A DNA stretch of 64,000 nucleotides from DAOUAG01 sp034432935 (GTDB lineage Bacteria; Chloroflexota; Dehalococcoidia; SM23-28-2; RBG-16-64-32), in the NCBI GenBank assembly GCA_034432935.1, contig DAOUBD010000028.1, positions 1 through 64,000 of the forward strand. Direction: 5' to 3'. Below, piece after piece: positions 52,488 through 61,349 of the stretch (within the stretch, counting starts at the first letter, position 1; the number at the start of each line of letters is the position of its first letter). The position numbers and the translations under genes were made by a program. The notes beneath the pieces were generated by a model. It was not told where the DNA came from. It ran no database searches and saw only the letters and a list, made by a program, of their open reading frames with translations.

Positions 52488-52826
52488 ATGAGGGAGAGAA
52501 CACGCAGGCTCCTTCTCAAAGCCGGCGCTCTCGCCGTCTTGCTGGGCGTCGTGGCGCCCAACGTGACCTACGTCGGCCACTGGCCCTTGGCTGGCCACAC
52601 CCACGACATCAAGGACGAAGCCACCGCCAGCGAGCACGCAGCTCACTGCCACCTGGGCCCCTCTAAATGCTCTGGCCAGACCGACTTCACCGGCACCTGG
52701 TGGGTTGGCCAAGAGCCCACGGTCCTGCCGGCAGCCCCTAAAGAAGAGCTGGTCGCGATATCCTCCGACACCTCGCTCCTGGACCCCCCGTCTTCCCGCC
52801 TCCTAAAGCCTCCGCGACCTTCCTAG
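52488..52826 (+). CDS. Exported His/Cys-containing small protein, unknown family
   Basis: 112 aa. The N-terminus is a signal anchor (RRLLLKAGALAVLLGVVAP). The mature part carries a histidine- and cysteine-containing stretch, GHTHDIKDEATASEHAAHCHLG, then SKCSGQ, which could bind copper or another soft metal. The C-terminal third is Pro/Ser-rich. It opens the group that includes CopC and CopD proteins, so an envelope metal role is plausible, but it has no recognised domain. Confidence 0.65.
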   Translation: MRERTRRLLLKAGALAVLLGVVAPNVTYVGHWPLAGHTHDIKDEATASEHAAHCHLGPSKCSGQTDFTGTWWVGQEPTVLPAAPKEELVAISSDTSLLDPPSSRLLKPPRPS

Positions 52827-52907
52827 CGGCCCACGACACCATCCGTGCGCCAGGGGGCTAGACTTCCGCGCTATCCCCAGGCGCCTAGCACATAGGAGGC
52901 GATACAC

Positions 52908-53426
52908 TTGTCGCAACGTACGAAGCTTATGGCTGTCGTTGCCGCGTTGGCCGCCATCGCCCTCGTGGCGGCGGCCGCTTGCGGGGGCGACGACGGCAGC
53001 AGCAAACAGACCGATCAGCAGATCCAGCAGATGACATCCCAGCTCACTGACCTTCAGACCTCGGTCAAGAACATCCATGACTCCATGATGCGCCAGCAGG
53101 TCTTGCTGGCCTACACGGCCCTGCGGGCTGAAGGCCTGCACGAGATAGCCGAAAGCCTGAATACGGCCGGCGCCATCGACCCCGCCTGGCACGGCGCCGT
53201 CAGCCGCATGCACCTCATAGTCACGGCGACGGACTGGCCGGAGGAGCTGAAGGCGGCAGCGGATGACTGCGCCATGAAGCTGGATGAGTTCGCCAAAGCG
53301 TTGGACTCCGGCGATCTGGCCGCCAGCAAGACGGCGGGGCCCGTGGCCCACCTGGCCTGGCACGAGCTGGACGGCGCCGCGGCCAACTTTCTGGGGGCCG
53401 AGAACTCCGAGGAGATGAGCCATTGA
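52908..53426 (+). CDS. Lipoprotein with a divergent HxxxH motif
   Basis: 172 aa from a TTG behind AGGAGG. Lipobox VAAAAC with lipid-anchored Cys near residue 25. A coiled coil follows (QQIQQMTSQLTDLQTSVKNIHDSM), then a helical domain with H148 and H152 in GPVAHLAWHELD. That motif, and the preceding SGD, match the motif in the two anchored proteins at 54087 and 57084. The last residues are EEMSH. The TTG start is favoured by the ribosome site. It overlaps the CopC gene by up to 4 bp. Confidence 0.8.
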   Translation: MSQRTKLMAVVAALAAIALVAAAACGGDDGSSKQTDQQIQQMTSQLTDLQTSVKNIHDSMMRQQVLLAYTALRAEGLHEIAESLNTAGAIDPAWHGAVSRMHLIVTATDWPEELKAAADDCAMKLDEFAKALDSGDLAASKTAGPVAHLAWHELDGAAANFLGAENSEEMSH

Positions 53427-53428
53427 CC

Positions 53429-54082
53429 ATGAGAAAGCGTCACTATCCAGAGCACAAGGGCCCACGCCCGGCAAGATCACACCTGCCCCGGGCGCCCGCA
53501 TGGGCCGCCGCCATCCTTCTGGCGGCAGCCGCCGCCCTCCTCACCGTCCTCGGCGCCAGCGCCCACGCCAAGTACGAACGCTCCGAGCCAGCGGACGGCG
53601 CCGTGCTGGCGCAACCGCCGTCGCGAGTCGACGTCTATTTCAGCCAGGAGATGACCCGCAGCGGAGGCCTGCCCAGCCTCGTTGTGGTCAACGATGTGGG
53701 CGACCAGGTGGACCTGGGGGCCAAGCTGGACGACAACGACCGCAAGCACATCTACGCTGATCTGGCACCCGCTCTGCCACCGGGACGTTACACGGTCATC
53801 TGGCACACCCTCTCGGACGAAGACGCCGAAGAAGCCCAAGGGGCGTTCCACTTCTACGTGGGGACAGGGCCTTCCGGGGCATCGCCAGCCGCCCCTTTGG
53901 CTACGGTTGCGCCGGCCGCCACACCTGCTGCGGCCACCCCGGCTGCTACGGCCGGCCCGGCCGCAGCTGAGGCCGGCGGAGACAGCGGGTTGCCCATCTG
54001 GGCCCTGGCCGTTGGCATCGCTGGCGGCCTGCTGGCCGGCGGGGCGGGCGGCTACGGTCTTGCCCGGAGGTCTGGAGGCTGA
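53429..54082 (+). CDS. CopC-domain protein with C-terminal membrane anchor
   Basis: 217 aa from the ATG (a TTG 6 bp upstream overlaps the preceding stop and may be used). A long basic signal peptide ends at about residue 47 in GASAHAKYERSEPADGAVL, so the mature N-terminal His of CopC proteins is present. The beta-sandwich runs to about residue 150. At the place where copper-binding CopC proteins have Asp-Gly-His, this one has SDEDAEEAQGAFHF. An Ala/Thr/Pro linker leads to the anchor helix LPIWALAVGIAGGLLAGGAGGYGL. The copper site may be altered. Confidence 0.85.
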   Translation: MRKRHYPEHKGPRPARSHLPRAPAWAAAILLAAAAALLTVLGASAHAKYERSEPADGAVLAQPPSRVDVYFSQEMTRSGGLPSLVVVNDVGDQVDLGAKLDDNDRKHIYADLAPALPPGRYTVIWHTLSDEDAEEAQGAFHFYVGTGPSGASPAAPLATVAPAATPAAATPAATAGPAAAEAGGDSGLPIWALAVGIAGGLLAGGAGGYGLARRSGG

Positions 54083-54086
54083 GGCT

Positions 54087-54716
54087 ATGGCCTTGAGCCG
54101 CCTTGGCCTGGCCGCCGTCTTCCTCCATTTCGGGGGCGCCGGCACCTACACTGCCGCAGCCGTGGTGGCGGGGGTGTTTGTGGCCCTCTTCGCCCTCAGC
54201 TTCTTGTGGGGCCACCGCCCGCAAGGGAGCCGCGTCTTCAGTAAACGATGGGCCGGCCAGTGGCTGCGGGCATCCTTTCCCCGGCTCATCGTGGCCGGCG
54301 CGTTCTCCGGCGCCCTTTTCGCCGCCTCCAGCCTGGCCGGCGGCCGCCAGGCCGCCACCCTGGCTGAGCGCGCCTGCCAGCAACCGGCCGCCCCCTTTAC
54401 TACCCAGGCCGTCACCGCAGAACGCCTGGCTGCTGCCGTCGCCGGTCTCCAGAAGCTGGCGGCGGCAGCAGCGGCCGGCGACCGCGACGGCGCGCCATCC
54501 CTCTTCTTCGGCACTGACACCCACAACGTGACCCACGACATCGACGGCCTCTTGCGGAAGACTGACCCTGCCCTGGGCAAGGAGATCTGCCGCAGCATGG
54601 TCGTCCTGGAGCTGCAACTGGCCGGCAGCCGCAACCTGACGGTGGTGCGGCAGGAGGCTGCACGCTCCGCAGAGCTGCTGCAACGGGCGGGACGAGAGAT
54701 GGGCCTGACGCCATGA
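54087..54716 (+). CDS. Membrane protein with HxxxHxID domain (paralogue of 57084-57539)
   Basis: 209 aa behind GGAGGCTGAGG. Two membrane helices (about 23-45 and 68-88) precede an outside domain of about 120 residues. The core is AAGDRDGAPSLFFGTDTHNVTHDIDGLLRKTDPALGKEICRSMVVLELQL, given here only in part below for clarity: H146 and H150 with D153, plus a Cys. The same order is found in the protein at 57084-57539. No database family comes to mind. It ends 4 bp into the CopC-CopD fusion gene. Confidence 0.78.
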   Translation: MALSRLGLAAVFLHFGGAGTYTAAAVVAGVFVALFALSFLWGHRPQGSRVFSKRWAGQWLRASFPRLIVAGAFSGALFAASSLAGGRQAATLAERACQQPAAPFTTQAVTAERLAAAVAGLQKLAAAAAAGDRDGAPSLFFGTDTHNVTHDIDGLLRKTDPALGKEICRSMVVLELQLAGSRNLTVVRQEAARSAELLQRAGREMGLTP

Positions 54717-57016
54717 GGGCACAGGAGAACGCCCGAACCCTCCCGGGCGCCCCGCTCTGGGGCTGGGCCGCTGCCGCGGTGGCATTGCTCGCTCTCCTGG
54801 CGTTGGCTCCGGCGCCGGCCGAGGCCCACGCCATCCTCATCCGGTCAGACCCTCCGGTCAACGCGAGACTCCAGGACCCGCCGCCGCTGGTATCGGCCTT
54901 CTTCAGCGAGGCGCTGGACAAGCGCCTTTCGTCCCTCAGGGTTGTGAACGGCGAGGGCAAGGAGGTGGATTCAGGCCAGACGTCCTTTGGGCCAGACGCC
55001 GCGCAGATGTCCGTCACCATTCCGGAGCCGCTGCCGCCGGGCTTCTACGCCGTGCTCTGGCAGACCCTTTCCAGCGTGGATGGCCATCTCCTGAAGGGAT
55101 CGTATCCCTTTACCGTCCTCAACCCGGATGGGTCAGAGCCCTCCGGCCCGCGGCCTACCGCGGGCGGTGGCGCCGGCTATAGCGGCGGCGCTCCCACCGC
55201 CGATGCGGTAGCTGTGAAGTGGGCTGGGTTGCTGGCCGCGTCCCTGGCCGTAGGGGCCCTGGCCTTCTCCACCCTAGTCGCGGGGCGGCTGAGAGCCGAA
55301 GCCGGGGCCGCTGTCCACCGCTACTGCCTGCGCTCGGCCTGGGCCGGCGTCTTTGGCCTGGCCGTGACAGGCGCCGCCGAACTCCTCATCCAGGCCCGCC
55401 GCCTGGGCGGCCTCGGCTTCACCGGCGACGCCCTGCGCACCGTCTGGGGCGAGCGTTGGATAGAGCGCCAGGCCGTGCTCCTGGCGATAGGCGCGCTGCT
55501 CTGGGCCCACGGCTGGCCCAAGGGAAGGCAGCGCGCCGAGGCTTCGCAAGCTCTGCTCGCCATCGCCCTTATCGGCGGGTTCCAGTACCTCCTGTTGGCG
55601 GCCATGACCAGCCACGCCAGCTCCGTGCCCGGGTCATTCTGGGCCGTGGGCGCCGACTTCATTCACCTTAGCGCCGCGGCCCTCTGGGCGGGAATCCTCT
55701 TCCAGTTGGTCCTCTTTCTGGCCTGGGCGATCCGGCACACGCCGCCGGACAAGCGTCCTGATCTTCTGGCCCAGCCCTTGCGCCGCTTCTCGGCGCTGGC
55801 GGCCACCGCCGTGGCCCTTCTCCTCGCCAGCGGCCTGGCCAGTAGCCTGACGGAGGTCCCTGACTTCGAAGCTTTGGGCAACACCGCCTACGGGCGCGCC
55901 TTGGTCGTGAAACTGGCCGTGATCGCGCTTCTCATGCTCGCGGCCGGCCTCAACGCCGTCTTCTTGGCGCCCCGGGCCCGGCGCGAGAGCGACGAGGCAT
56001 CGGACCGCCGCTTCGTCTGGACCGTACGGGCGGAGATCGCCTTGGCCATCGCCGTCCTCGCCACCGCCGCCGTCTTCGTCCAATACCCCACGGCCCGGCA
56101 GCAGCGCGACGCTGCCGCCAATGTCCAGGCCTCCGCGCAGGCGGTGGTGGGCTATGACCAGATCCAGGACACAGGCTCCGCCATGGTCAACCTCACCATC
56201 TCACCCAAGGCCGTCGGCACCAACTCCTTCCGCGTCTTCCTCTTCCCGCCCTCCGGCGGCCAGTTGGGCGAGGTGCAACGGGTCCGCCTGCGGTTCAAGC
56301 CGCCGGATCCAGCGCTGGGGCCCTCGGAGATCATCGCCGAGCCATCGGGCCTGAACGCCTACAAGGCGGTGGGGCCCTTCTTCACCACACCCGGCGCCTG
56401 GGAGGTGGCCGTGGACCTGAGGCGCCGGGAGGTGGAGGACGTAACGGCAGTCTTCCGAGTGGCCGTTCCTGGGGCGCAAGCGGAAGGCGGGGGGCAGTTC
56501 AGCCTGCCCCTCTTGGCCGGCAGTTGGACCACCGTGGGCGCGATGGGCGTGTTGCTGGCCGCCGTGCTCATGATCATCTGGGCTGCCCAGTGGCCGGGTC
56601 TGCCCAGGCGTGTGGGCCGCGGCCTCCGGATCGCCAGCGGGTTCGTCTCCGTGATCGGCCTGGCCCTACTGGTGGAGAGCCTTTTCCCGGCTGGCCAAGG
56701 GCCGGTGAACCCGGTGGAAGCCACCGGAAGCTCCATCGCCATCGGCCGCAGCCTTTACGTCAACAACTGCGCCCGCTGCCATGGCACCGAGGGCCGCGGC
56801 GACGGTCCGGACGCCAACTCTTTGGGCGTCCCGCCGGCCGACTTTCGCCAGCACATCCCCTACCACACGGACCTGTTCTTCTTCGAGGTCATCTCCAACG
56901 GCCTCGGCAACTTCATGCCCCCCTTTGCGGACCAGATAACGGAAGAGGAGCGCTGGCACCTGATAAACTTCCTGAAGGCCGAGTATGGCATCGATACTAG
57001 TCTGCCCCCGCCCTAA
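54713..57016 (+). CDS. CopC-CopD fusion with extra beta domain and C-terminal cytochrome c
   Basis: 767 aa. In order: signal peptide to about residue 38 with mature start HAILIRSDPP; CopC domain (DGHLLKGSYPFTV supplies the Cu-site Asp-Gly-His); CopD-type region of eight helices from about 160 to 460 (SSVPGSFWAVGADFIHLSAAALWAG is the conserved helix-5 motif); a beta domain (about 475-600, VNLTISPKAVGTNSFRVFLFPP, YtkA/FixH-like); two more helices (605-655); and a class I cytochrome c with CARCHG near 686 and a likely Met ligand in NFMPPFAD. It overlaps the preceding gene by 4 bp. It likely handles copper or electrons across the membrane. Confidence 0.88.
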   Translation: MRAQENARTLPGAPLWGWAAAAVALLALLALAPAPAEAHAILIRSDPPVNARLQDPPPLVSAFFSEALDKRLSSLRVVNGEGKEVDSGQTSFGPDAAQMSVTIPEPLPPGFYAVLWQTLSSVDGHLLKGSYPFTVLNPDGSEPSGPRPTAGGGAGYSGGAPTADAVAVKWAGLLAASLAVGALAFSTLVAGRLRAEAGAAVHRYCLRSAWAGVFGLAVTGAAELLIQARRLGGLGFTGDALRTVWGERWIERQAVLLAIGALLWAHGWPKGRQRAEASQALLAIALIGGFQYLLLAAMTSHASSVPGSFWAVGADFIHLSAAALWAGILFQLVLFLAWAIRHTPPDKRPDLLAQPLRRFSALAATAVALLLASGLASSLTEVPDFEALGNTAYGRALVVKLAVIALLMLAAGLNAVFLAPRARRESDEASDRRFVWTVRAEIALAIAVLATAAVFVQYPTARQQRDAAANVQASAQAVVGYDQIQDTGSAMVNLTISPKAVGTNSFRVFLFPPSGGQLGEVQRVRLRFKPPDPALGPSEIIAEPSGLNAYKAVGPFFTTPGAWEVAVDLRRREVEDVTAVFRVAVPGAQAEGGGQFSLPLLAGSWTTVGAMGVLLAAVLMIIWAAQWPGLPRRVGRGLRIASGFVSVIGLALLVESLFPAGQGPVNPVEATGSSIAIGRSLYVNNCARCHGTEGRGDGPDANSLGVPPADFRQHIPYHTDLFFFEVISNGLGNFMPPFADQITEEERWHLINFLKAEYGIDTSLPPP

Positions 57017-57083
57017 GTCCTTTCCCTTCGCAGCCAAAGGCCGCAGGTCTCGCCGCCGCCGGGCAAGGCGGGGAGACGCTCGG

Positions 57084-57539
57084 ATGGCCCTGCCGGACTG
57101 GGTCTGGGGGGCCATCTTGGGCGGCGTAGTCGTCATTGCAGTGGGCGGATTCTTCCTGGGCAGAGCTGTCCTCAGCGGCGGCGCCGGCGGGACCTGCGAC
57201 AAGGCGCTGCCGCCCCTGGGCTCCAGCGAGATCTCCGAGCAAGCCTTTCAAGAGGAGGACGCTGCCTTGGGGCGCATCCTGGACATGCTAGGCCGCGGCG
57301 ATGTCCAAGGGGCCGAATCGGCCTTCTTCGGCCCGGTGCACAACTTCACCCATAACATAGATCCCAGCGTACGCCAGCAGGACCAGGAGCTGGCCAAGAG
57401 TCTCTGTAAGGCCGTCATCCAGTTGGAGGACTCCCTGGCCTTCGACAGGGGGGCCGTGAAGATCGGCCTCGACATGCAGGCCGTCCGCAACCTGCTGCGG
57501 GACTCGGCCCAGGCGTTGGGATACGCTAGGCCCCACTGA
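57084..57539 (+). CDS. Membrane-anchored HxxxHxID-domain protein (paralogue of 54087-54716)
   Basis: 151 aa from the ATG at 57084; an ATG at 56985 would overlap the fusion gene by 32 bp and add a very basic stretch. One helix at residues 8-29 (VWGAILGGVVVIAVGGFFLG) anchors a domain with MLGRGDVQGAESAFFGPVHNFTHNID; H86, H90 and D93 align with those of the protein at 54087, and the LCKAVIQLEDSL segment matches CRSMVVLELQL there. It closes the cluster. Unknown family. Confidence 0.78.
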   Translation: MALPDWVWGAILGGVVVIAVGGFFLGRAVLSGGAGGTCDKALPPLGSSEISEQAFQEEDAALGRILDMLGRGDVQGAESAFFGPVHNFTHNIDPSVRQQDQELAKSLCKAVIQLEDSLAFDRGAVKIGLDMQAVRNLLRDSAQALGYARPH

Positions 57540-57557
57540 GGACAGAAGGAGGCACCG

Positions 57558-58355
57558 ATGATGTCAGGACAGCTAGCGGGTCGCACAGCCATCGTAACCG
57601 GCGCCAGCCGGGGGATCGGCAAGGCCATCGCGCTACTCTTCGCGGGGGAGGGAGCGAACATCGTCGCCGCCGCCCGTACTGTCCAGCCGGGTCAGCACCC
57701 GCTGCCCGGCAGCGTAGCGGAGACCGTAGCGGAGATCCAGGCGGCAGGCGGCCGGGCGATCGCCGTGCAGTGCGACGTCTCACAAGAGGAGGAGATCGCC
57801 AGTCTTGTGTCCAAGACCCGCGAGGCCTTCGGGCCTCCGGACGTGCTGGTCAACAACGCAGCGCTGACCTACTACATCCCCTTTCCCGAGTTTCCCCTGC
57901 GGCGGTGGCGAAAGATGCTGGAGGTGGACCTCACAGGACCCTTCATGCTGATCCAGGCGGTGCTACCAGACATGCTGGCGGCCAAGAGGGGGCACATCAT
58001 CAACATCTCGTCTCTGGCCGCCCGCCATCCGGAGGGCCCGCCCTATTCCTACCCCCGCGGCGGCACGCCCTACGGCGTAGTCAAGGCCAGCATCGAACGC
58101 CTGACGACTGGGCTGGCCCACGAGCTCTACGGCACGGGCATCGCCGTCAACGCCCTGGCCCCCGCTGGCATCGTCCCGACGCCCGGTGTGCTGTACCACA
58201 AGCTGATCGAGAGCGAGGACGACCCGAGGGCCGAGCCGGTGGAGTACATGGCCCGCGCCGCCCTCCTCCTGGCCACCTGCGATCCCGAGACCTTCACCGG
58301 GCGCATCACGTATAGCCAGCCACTCCTGCGGGAACACGGCCTCCTGGAACCGTAA
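57558..58355 (+). CDS. SDR-family oxidoreductase
   Basis: 265 aa behind AGAAGGAGG. VTGASRGIGKAIALLFAGEGA binds NAD(P), VNNAALTYYIPF holds the Asn, INISSLAARHPEG the Ser, and PYGVVKASIERL the Tyr and Lys. A classical 3-oxoacyl-type fold with an insert near 170 (EGPPYSYPRGGTP). It is 18 bp after the copper-type cluster but its role there is not obvious. Confidence 0.92.
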   Translation: MMSGQLAGRTAIVTGASRGIGKAIALLFAGEGANIVAAARTVQPGQHPLPGSVAETVAEIQAAGGRAIAVQCDVSQEEEIASLVSKTREAFGPPDVLVNNAALTYYIPFPEFPLRRWRKMLEVDLTGPFMLIQAVLPDMLAAKRGHIINISSLAARHPEGPPYSYPRGGTPYGVVKASIERLTTGLAHELYGTGIAVNALAPAGIVPTPGVLYHKLIESEDDPRAEPVEYMARAALLLATCDPETFTGRITYSQPLLREHGLLEP

Positions 58356-58802
58356 GGCCGAACACTCCCCACCCGTGCTGGGGCCCTCGAAACATGGGCC
58401 GTTGGGCTCCGCTCGCCCTTCGACGGTGCTCAGGACGAGCGGGAAGGAACGCGGGCACACGCCCCCGCTCATGCTGAGGTTCTCGAAGCATGAGCCGTTG
58501 GGCTCCGCTCATCCTTCGACGGTGCTCAGGACGAGCGGGAAGGGGCGCCTGGCCGAATCACCACTCACACCAAGCCCCGTACAACGCCCGCTCATGCTGA
58601 GGCCCTCGAAGCATGAGCCACACAAACGCCCGCTCATGCTGAGGCCCTCGAAGCATCAGGGGCGCACTCCCCTCCTACGTCGTAAACCCTGTCTCAACCC
58701 ACCTCCTCACTTCCCAGCGTAACCAGCAGCGGCCCGATGAGTCTCTTCTTATGGTAAGCGCCGCCCCGGCAAATCCCCCATTGGCGAAGGGAGGTACAGA
58801 GG
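58356..58802. other. Intergenic region with dispersed-repeat cluster D
   Basis: 447 bp without a gene. It holds the palindromic family in the opposite orientation to clusters B and C: perfect 29-bp copies at 58467-58495 and 58590-58618, and a degenerate copy near 58632. CGCTCATCCTTCGACGGTGC units lie near 58425 and 58508. The last 100 bp before the CAP gene look like an ordinary leader with AAGGGAGG. Confidence 0.8.
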
Positions 58803-59795
58803 ATGCCGCCTAAGCTGATCTGGCCGGCCCTAGGGGCGTTCCTGGCCATCGCCGTCGTCCTCGCCAGAACGCCTCATCTGCCTGCCGACGCAACTGCCAC
58901 CCTCGATCCTGAGGAGCAGGCATTCCTTGACCTGTTGAACAACTACCGGCAACAGAACGGCGTTGGGCCGTTGTCGGCCGAGCCCAGCCTGACCGATGCC
59001 GCCCGGTGGATGAGCGCCGACATGGGCGCCCACGCCTATTTCAGCCACACCGACTCCCTGGGCCGCAACCCCTGGGACCGCATGGCCGCCTTCGGCTATA
59101 ACTACAACACCTGGAGGGGAGAGAATATCGCCGCCGGAACGTCCTCAGCCCAAACCGTCTTCGACCTCTGGCGCAACTCCCCCGGCCACAACGCCAACAT
59201 GCTGAGCAGCAACTACCGGGTCATCGGCATCGGCAGGGTGTACACGCCAGGGAGTCCCTACGGCTGGTACTGGACCACCGACTTCGGGGGCTACGTGCCG
59301 AACCCATCGCCTCCTCCTTCCACGCCGACGCCGACGCCGACACCAACGCCAACGCCCACGCCAACGCCTGCTACCACGCCATCGCCCACGCCAACGCCCG
59401 CTCCCACGCCGTCGACCACGCCGGATCCCAACGCGGACCCCGATGGCGACGGCTTCCCCACCTGGGTGGAACAGCGTGTGGGCACCGACCCGTTCCTCCG
59501 CTGCGGGATGCCCGATACCAGCCGGGCCACTAGGCCAAGCATGGCGTGGCCCGCCGATCTGGTGACCGATGGCACGTACCGCATCGATATGCAGGACATC
59601 GCCAGTTTCATCGCGCCAATCCACCGCCTGAACACATCCCCGGGCCAGCCAGGATACGACCCCCGCTGGGACATCGTACCCTCAGCGGGCCCCCTGTCCA
59701 ACGACATCAACATCACGGACCTCGTCGCTCTCATCGTCCTGAAGCCGCCGATGTTCAACGGTCAGCGGGCTTACCAGGGGCCGGCCTGCCAGTAA
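58803..59795 (+). CDS. Secreted CAP-domain protein with Thr-Pro linker and dockerin-like tail
   Basis: 330 aa behind AAGGGAGG. Signal peptide to about residue 25. The CAP (SCP/PR1) domain has FLDLLNNYRQQNGV, AYFSHTDSLGRN, GENIAAGTSS and NSPGHNANMLSSNYRVIGIG, with the two His and two Glu of the usual cavity. A (TP)n linker covers residues 170-205. The tail has a DPNADPDGDGFPTWVEQRVGTDP type 3-like calcium motif and NDINITDLVALIVLK, which resembles a dockerin half. A secreted protein of unknown activity. Confidence 0.88.
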   Translation: MPPKLIWPALGAFLAIAVVLARTPHLPADATATLDPEEQAFLDLLNNYRQQNGVGPLSAEPSLTDAARWMSADMGAHAYFSHTDSLGRNPWDRMAAFGYNYNTWRGENIAAGTSSAQTVFDLWRNSPGHNANMLSSNYRVIGIGRVYTPGSPYGWYWTTDFGGYVPNPSPPPSTPTPTPTPTPTPTPTPATTPSPTPTPAPTPSTTPDPNADPDGDGFPTWVEQRVGTDPFLRCGMPDTSRATRPSMAWPADLVTDGTYRIDMQDIASFIAPIHRLNTSPGQPGYDPRWDIVPSAGPLSNDINITDLVALIVLKPPMFNGQRAYQGPACQ

Positions 59796-59824
59796 CCACA
59801 CCTCACGGCAGCAGGCGCATCCCG

Positions 59825-59895
59825 CCACCCGTGCTGAGGCCCTCGAAGCATGAGGGGCAGGCGCCCCCGGCTGCGCTGGAGAATCCCGAAGCCTT
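59825..59895. repeat. Dispersed-repeat cluster E
   Basis: One copy of the palindrome in a decayed form (GTGCTGAGGCCCTCGAAGCATGAG) and a piece of the CTGGAGAATCCCGAAGCC unit, just downstream of the CAP gene. Confidence 0.65.
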
Positions 59896-60044
59896 AGTCC
59901 AGCCGCGAGACGGCGAGAGATGCCGTTCCCGGTTGACACGGCGCCGGGAATCTGTTTTCTTGACGGCGGGGGCCACGTAGGCGTTCAAGCCGGACGATAC
60001 CTAGGCTAGGTATAGCCTCCGAAGTAAGGCGGAAGGAGCTTGTG

Positions 60045-61292
60045 ATGATAGAGGGAGTGTCCCAACAACAGCTGCTGGAGGATTTCGCCCGTTACGTCTC
60101 GCCCCAGAAGGTGCAGATGTACCGCATGTGGGGCGTCGACTTCATCCCGGGCAAGCGGGAGGGCGTCCGCGTCTGGGACTGGGAGGGCAAGCGGTCTTGG
60201 ATCGATTGTAGGAGCGCGGGCGGTGTCTTCAACCTTGGCCACCGCCCTCCCCGTATCATCGCTGCCCTCAAGAAGGCGCTGGATGAGATCGATATAGCCG
60301 ACCACATGCTGGCCAGCGGCTATCGGGCGATGACGGCCAAGAAGCTGGCGGAGATCACGCCGGGGGATCTTCAATACACCTGCTTCGGCTCCTCCGGGGG
60401 CGAGGCCATCGATTTCGCCATCAAACTAGCCCGCGGCTACACAGGCAAGCCCGGGGTGATATCGGCGGTGAAGGGCTACCACGGCCATACGGGCATGGCC
60501 CTGGCCGCCACCGATGACTTCGGCACAAGGTACGGGCCCCTGGCGCCAGGCTTCCGCAAGGTGCCGCACGGGGACTTCGAGGCCCTGGAGAAGGCGGCGA
60601 CGGACGACGTGGCGGCCATCATCATGGAGACCATCCCGGCCACGGCCGGCTTCATCATCCCCCCTGACGACTGGTACCCCCGCGTGCGCAAGCTGTGCGA
60701 TGAGCGGGGGATCATCCTGATCCTGGACGAGGTGCAGGCGGGACTGGGCCGGACGGGCCGCCTCTGGGCGTACGAAGAGTGGGGCATCTACCCAGACATC
60801 ATGGTCTTGGGGAAGGGCATGAGCGCGGCCATCTACCCCGTCTCCTCCGCTACCTACCGTCCCTTCCTTCAGTCCTTCTTCGACGCCGACGCCTTCGCCC
60901 ACCTCTCCTCCACGGGCGGCTCCGAGTTAGGGATGGTGACGGCGCTGGAGATGCTGAACCAGATCACCGAGCCCGGCTTTCTGGAACACGTCAGGGCCAT
61001 GGGGCAGCGCTTCGAGGACGGGTTCGCCGCCCTTCAGGAGAAGTACCCGCAGGTGCTGAAAGGGCTGAACCGGCGGGGTCTCATGATCGGCGTCGTCATG
61101 TCTCATAAGGACTGTGGCCTCCTGATGGCCCGGGCGCTGGCCCAACGGGGTGTCATCGCCGTCTACGCCCACTACAACCCCCACATCCTCCAGCTTATGC
61201 CCCCGCTTATCATCCAGCCGCACGAGGTGGACGAGGTGCTGGACGCCTTCGACGGCGCCTTCCAGGAGGTGGCGGCCGCGTTGAGCCGGTGA
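60045..61292 (+). CDS. Class III aminotransferase (aspartate aminotransferase family)
   Basis: 415 aa from the ATG at 60045 behind GGAAGGAG. PLP site: CFGSSGGEAIDFAIKLARGYTGK, GYHGHTGMALAATD, ILILDEVQAGLGRTGRLWAYEEWGI, and the Schiff-base Lys in DIMVLGKGMSAAIYP. Typical of ornithine/acetylornithine/4-aminobutyrate-type aminotransferases. LSSTGGSELGMVTAL replaces the usual STFGGNPLACAAAL, so it is a divergent branch. It precedes an APH-type kinase by 57 bp. Confidence 0.93.
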   Translation: MIEGVSQQQLLEDFARYVSPQKVQMYRMWGVDFIPGKREGVRVWDWEGKRSWIDCRSAGGVFNLGHRPPRIIAALKKALDEIDIADHMLASGYRAMTAKKLAEITPGDLQYTCFGSSGGEAIDFAIKLARGYTGKPGVISAVKGYHGHTGMALAATDDFGTRYGPLAPGFRKVPHGDFEALEKAATDDVAAIIMETIPATAGFIIPPDDWYPRVRKLCDERGIILILDEVQAGLGRTGRLWAYEEWGIYPDIMVLGKGMSAAIYPVSSATYRPFLQSFFDADAFAHLSSTGGSELGMVTALEMLNQITEPGFLEHVRAMGQRFEDGFAALQEKYPQVLKGLNRRGLMIGVVMSHKDCGLLMARALAQRGVIAVYAHYNPHILQLMPPLIIQPHEVDEVLDAFDGAFQEVAAALSR

Positions 61293-61349
61293 GGGCACGG
61301 CCTGACGTCCCCTTGGCTTGAGACCGCGCCCGCTAGGGAGCCCGCAAGA

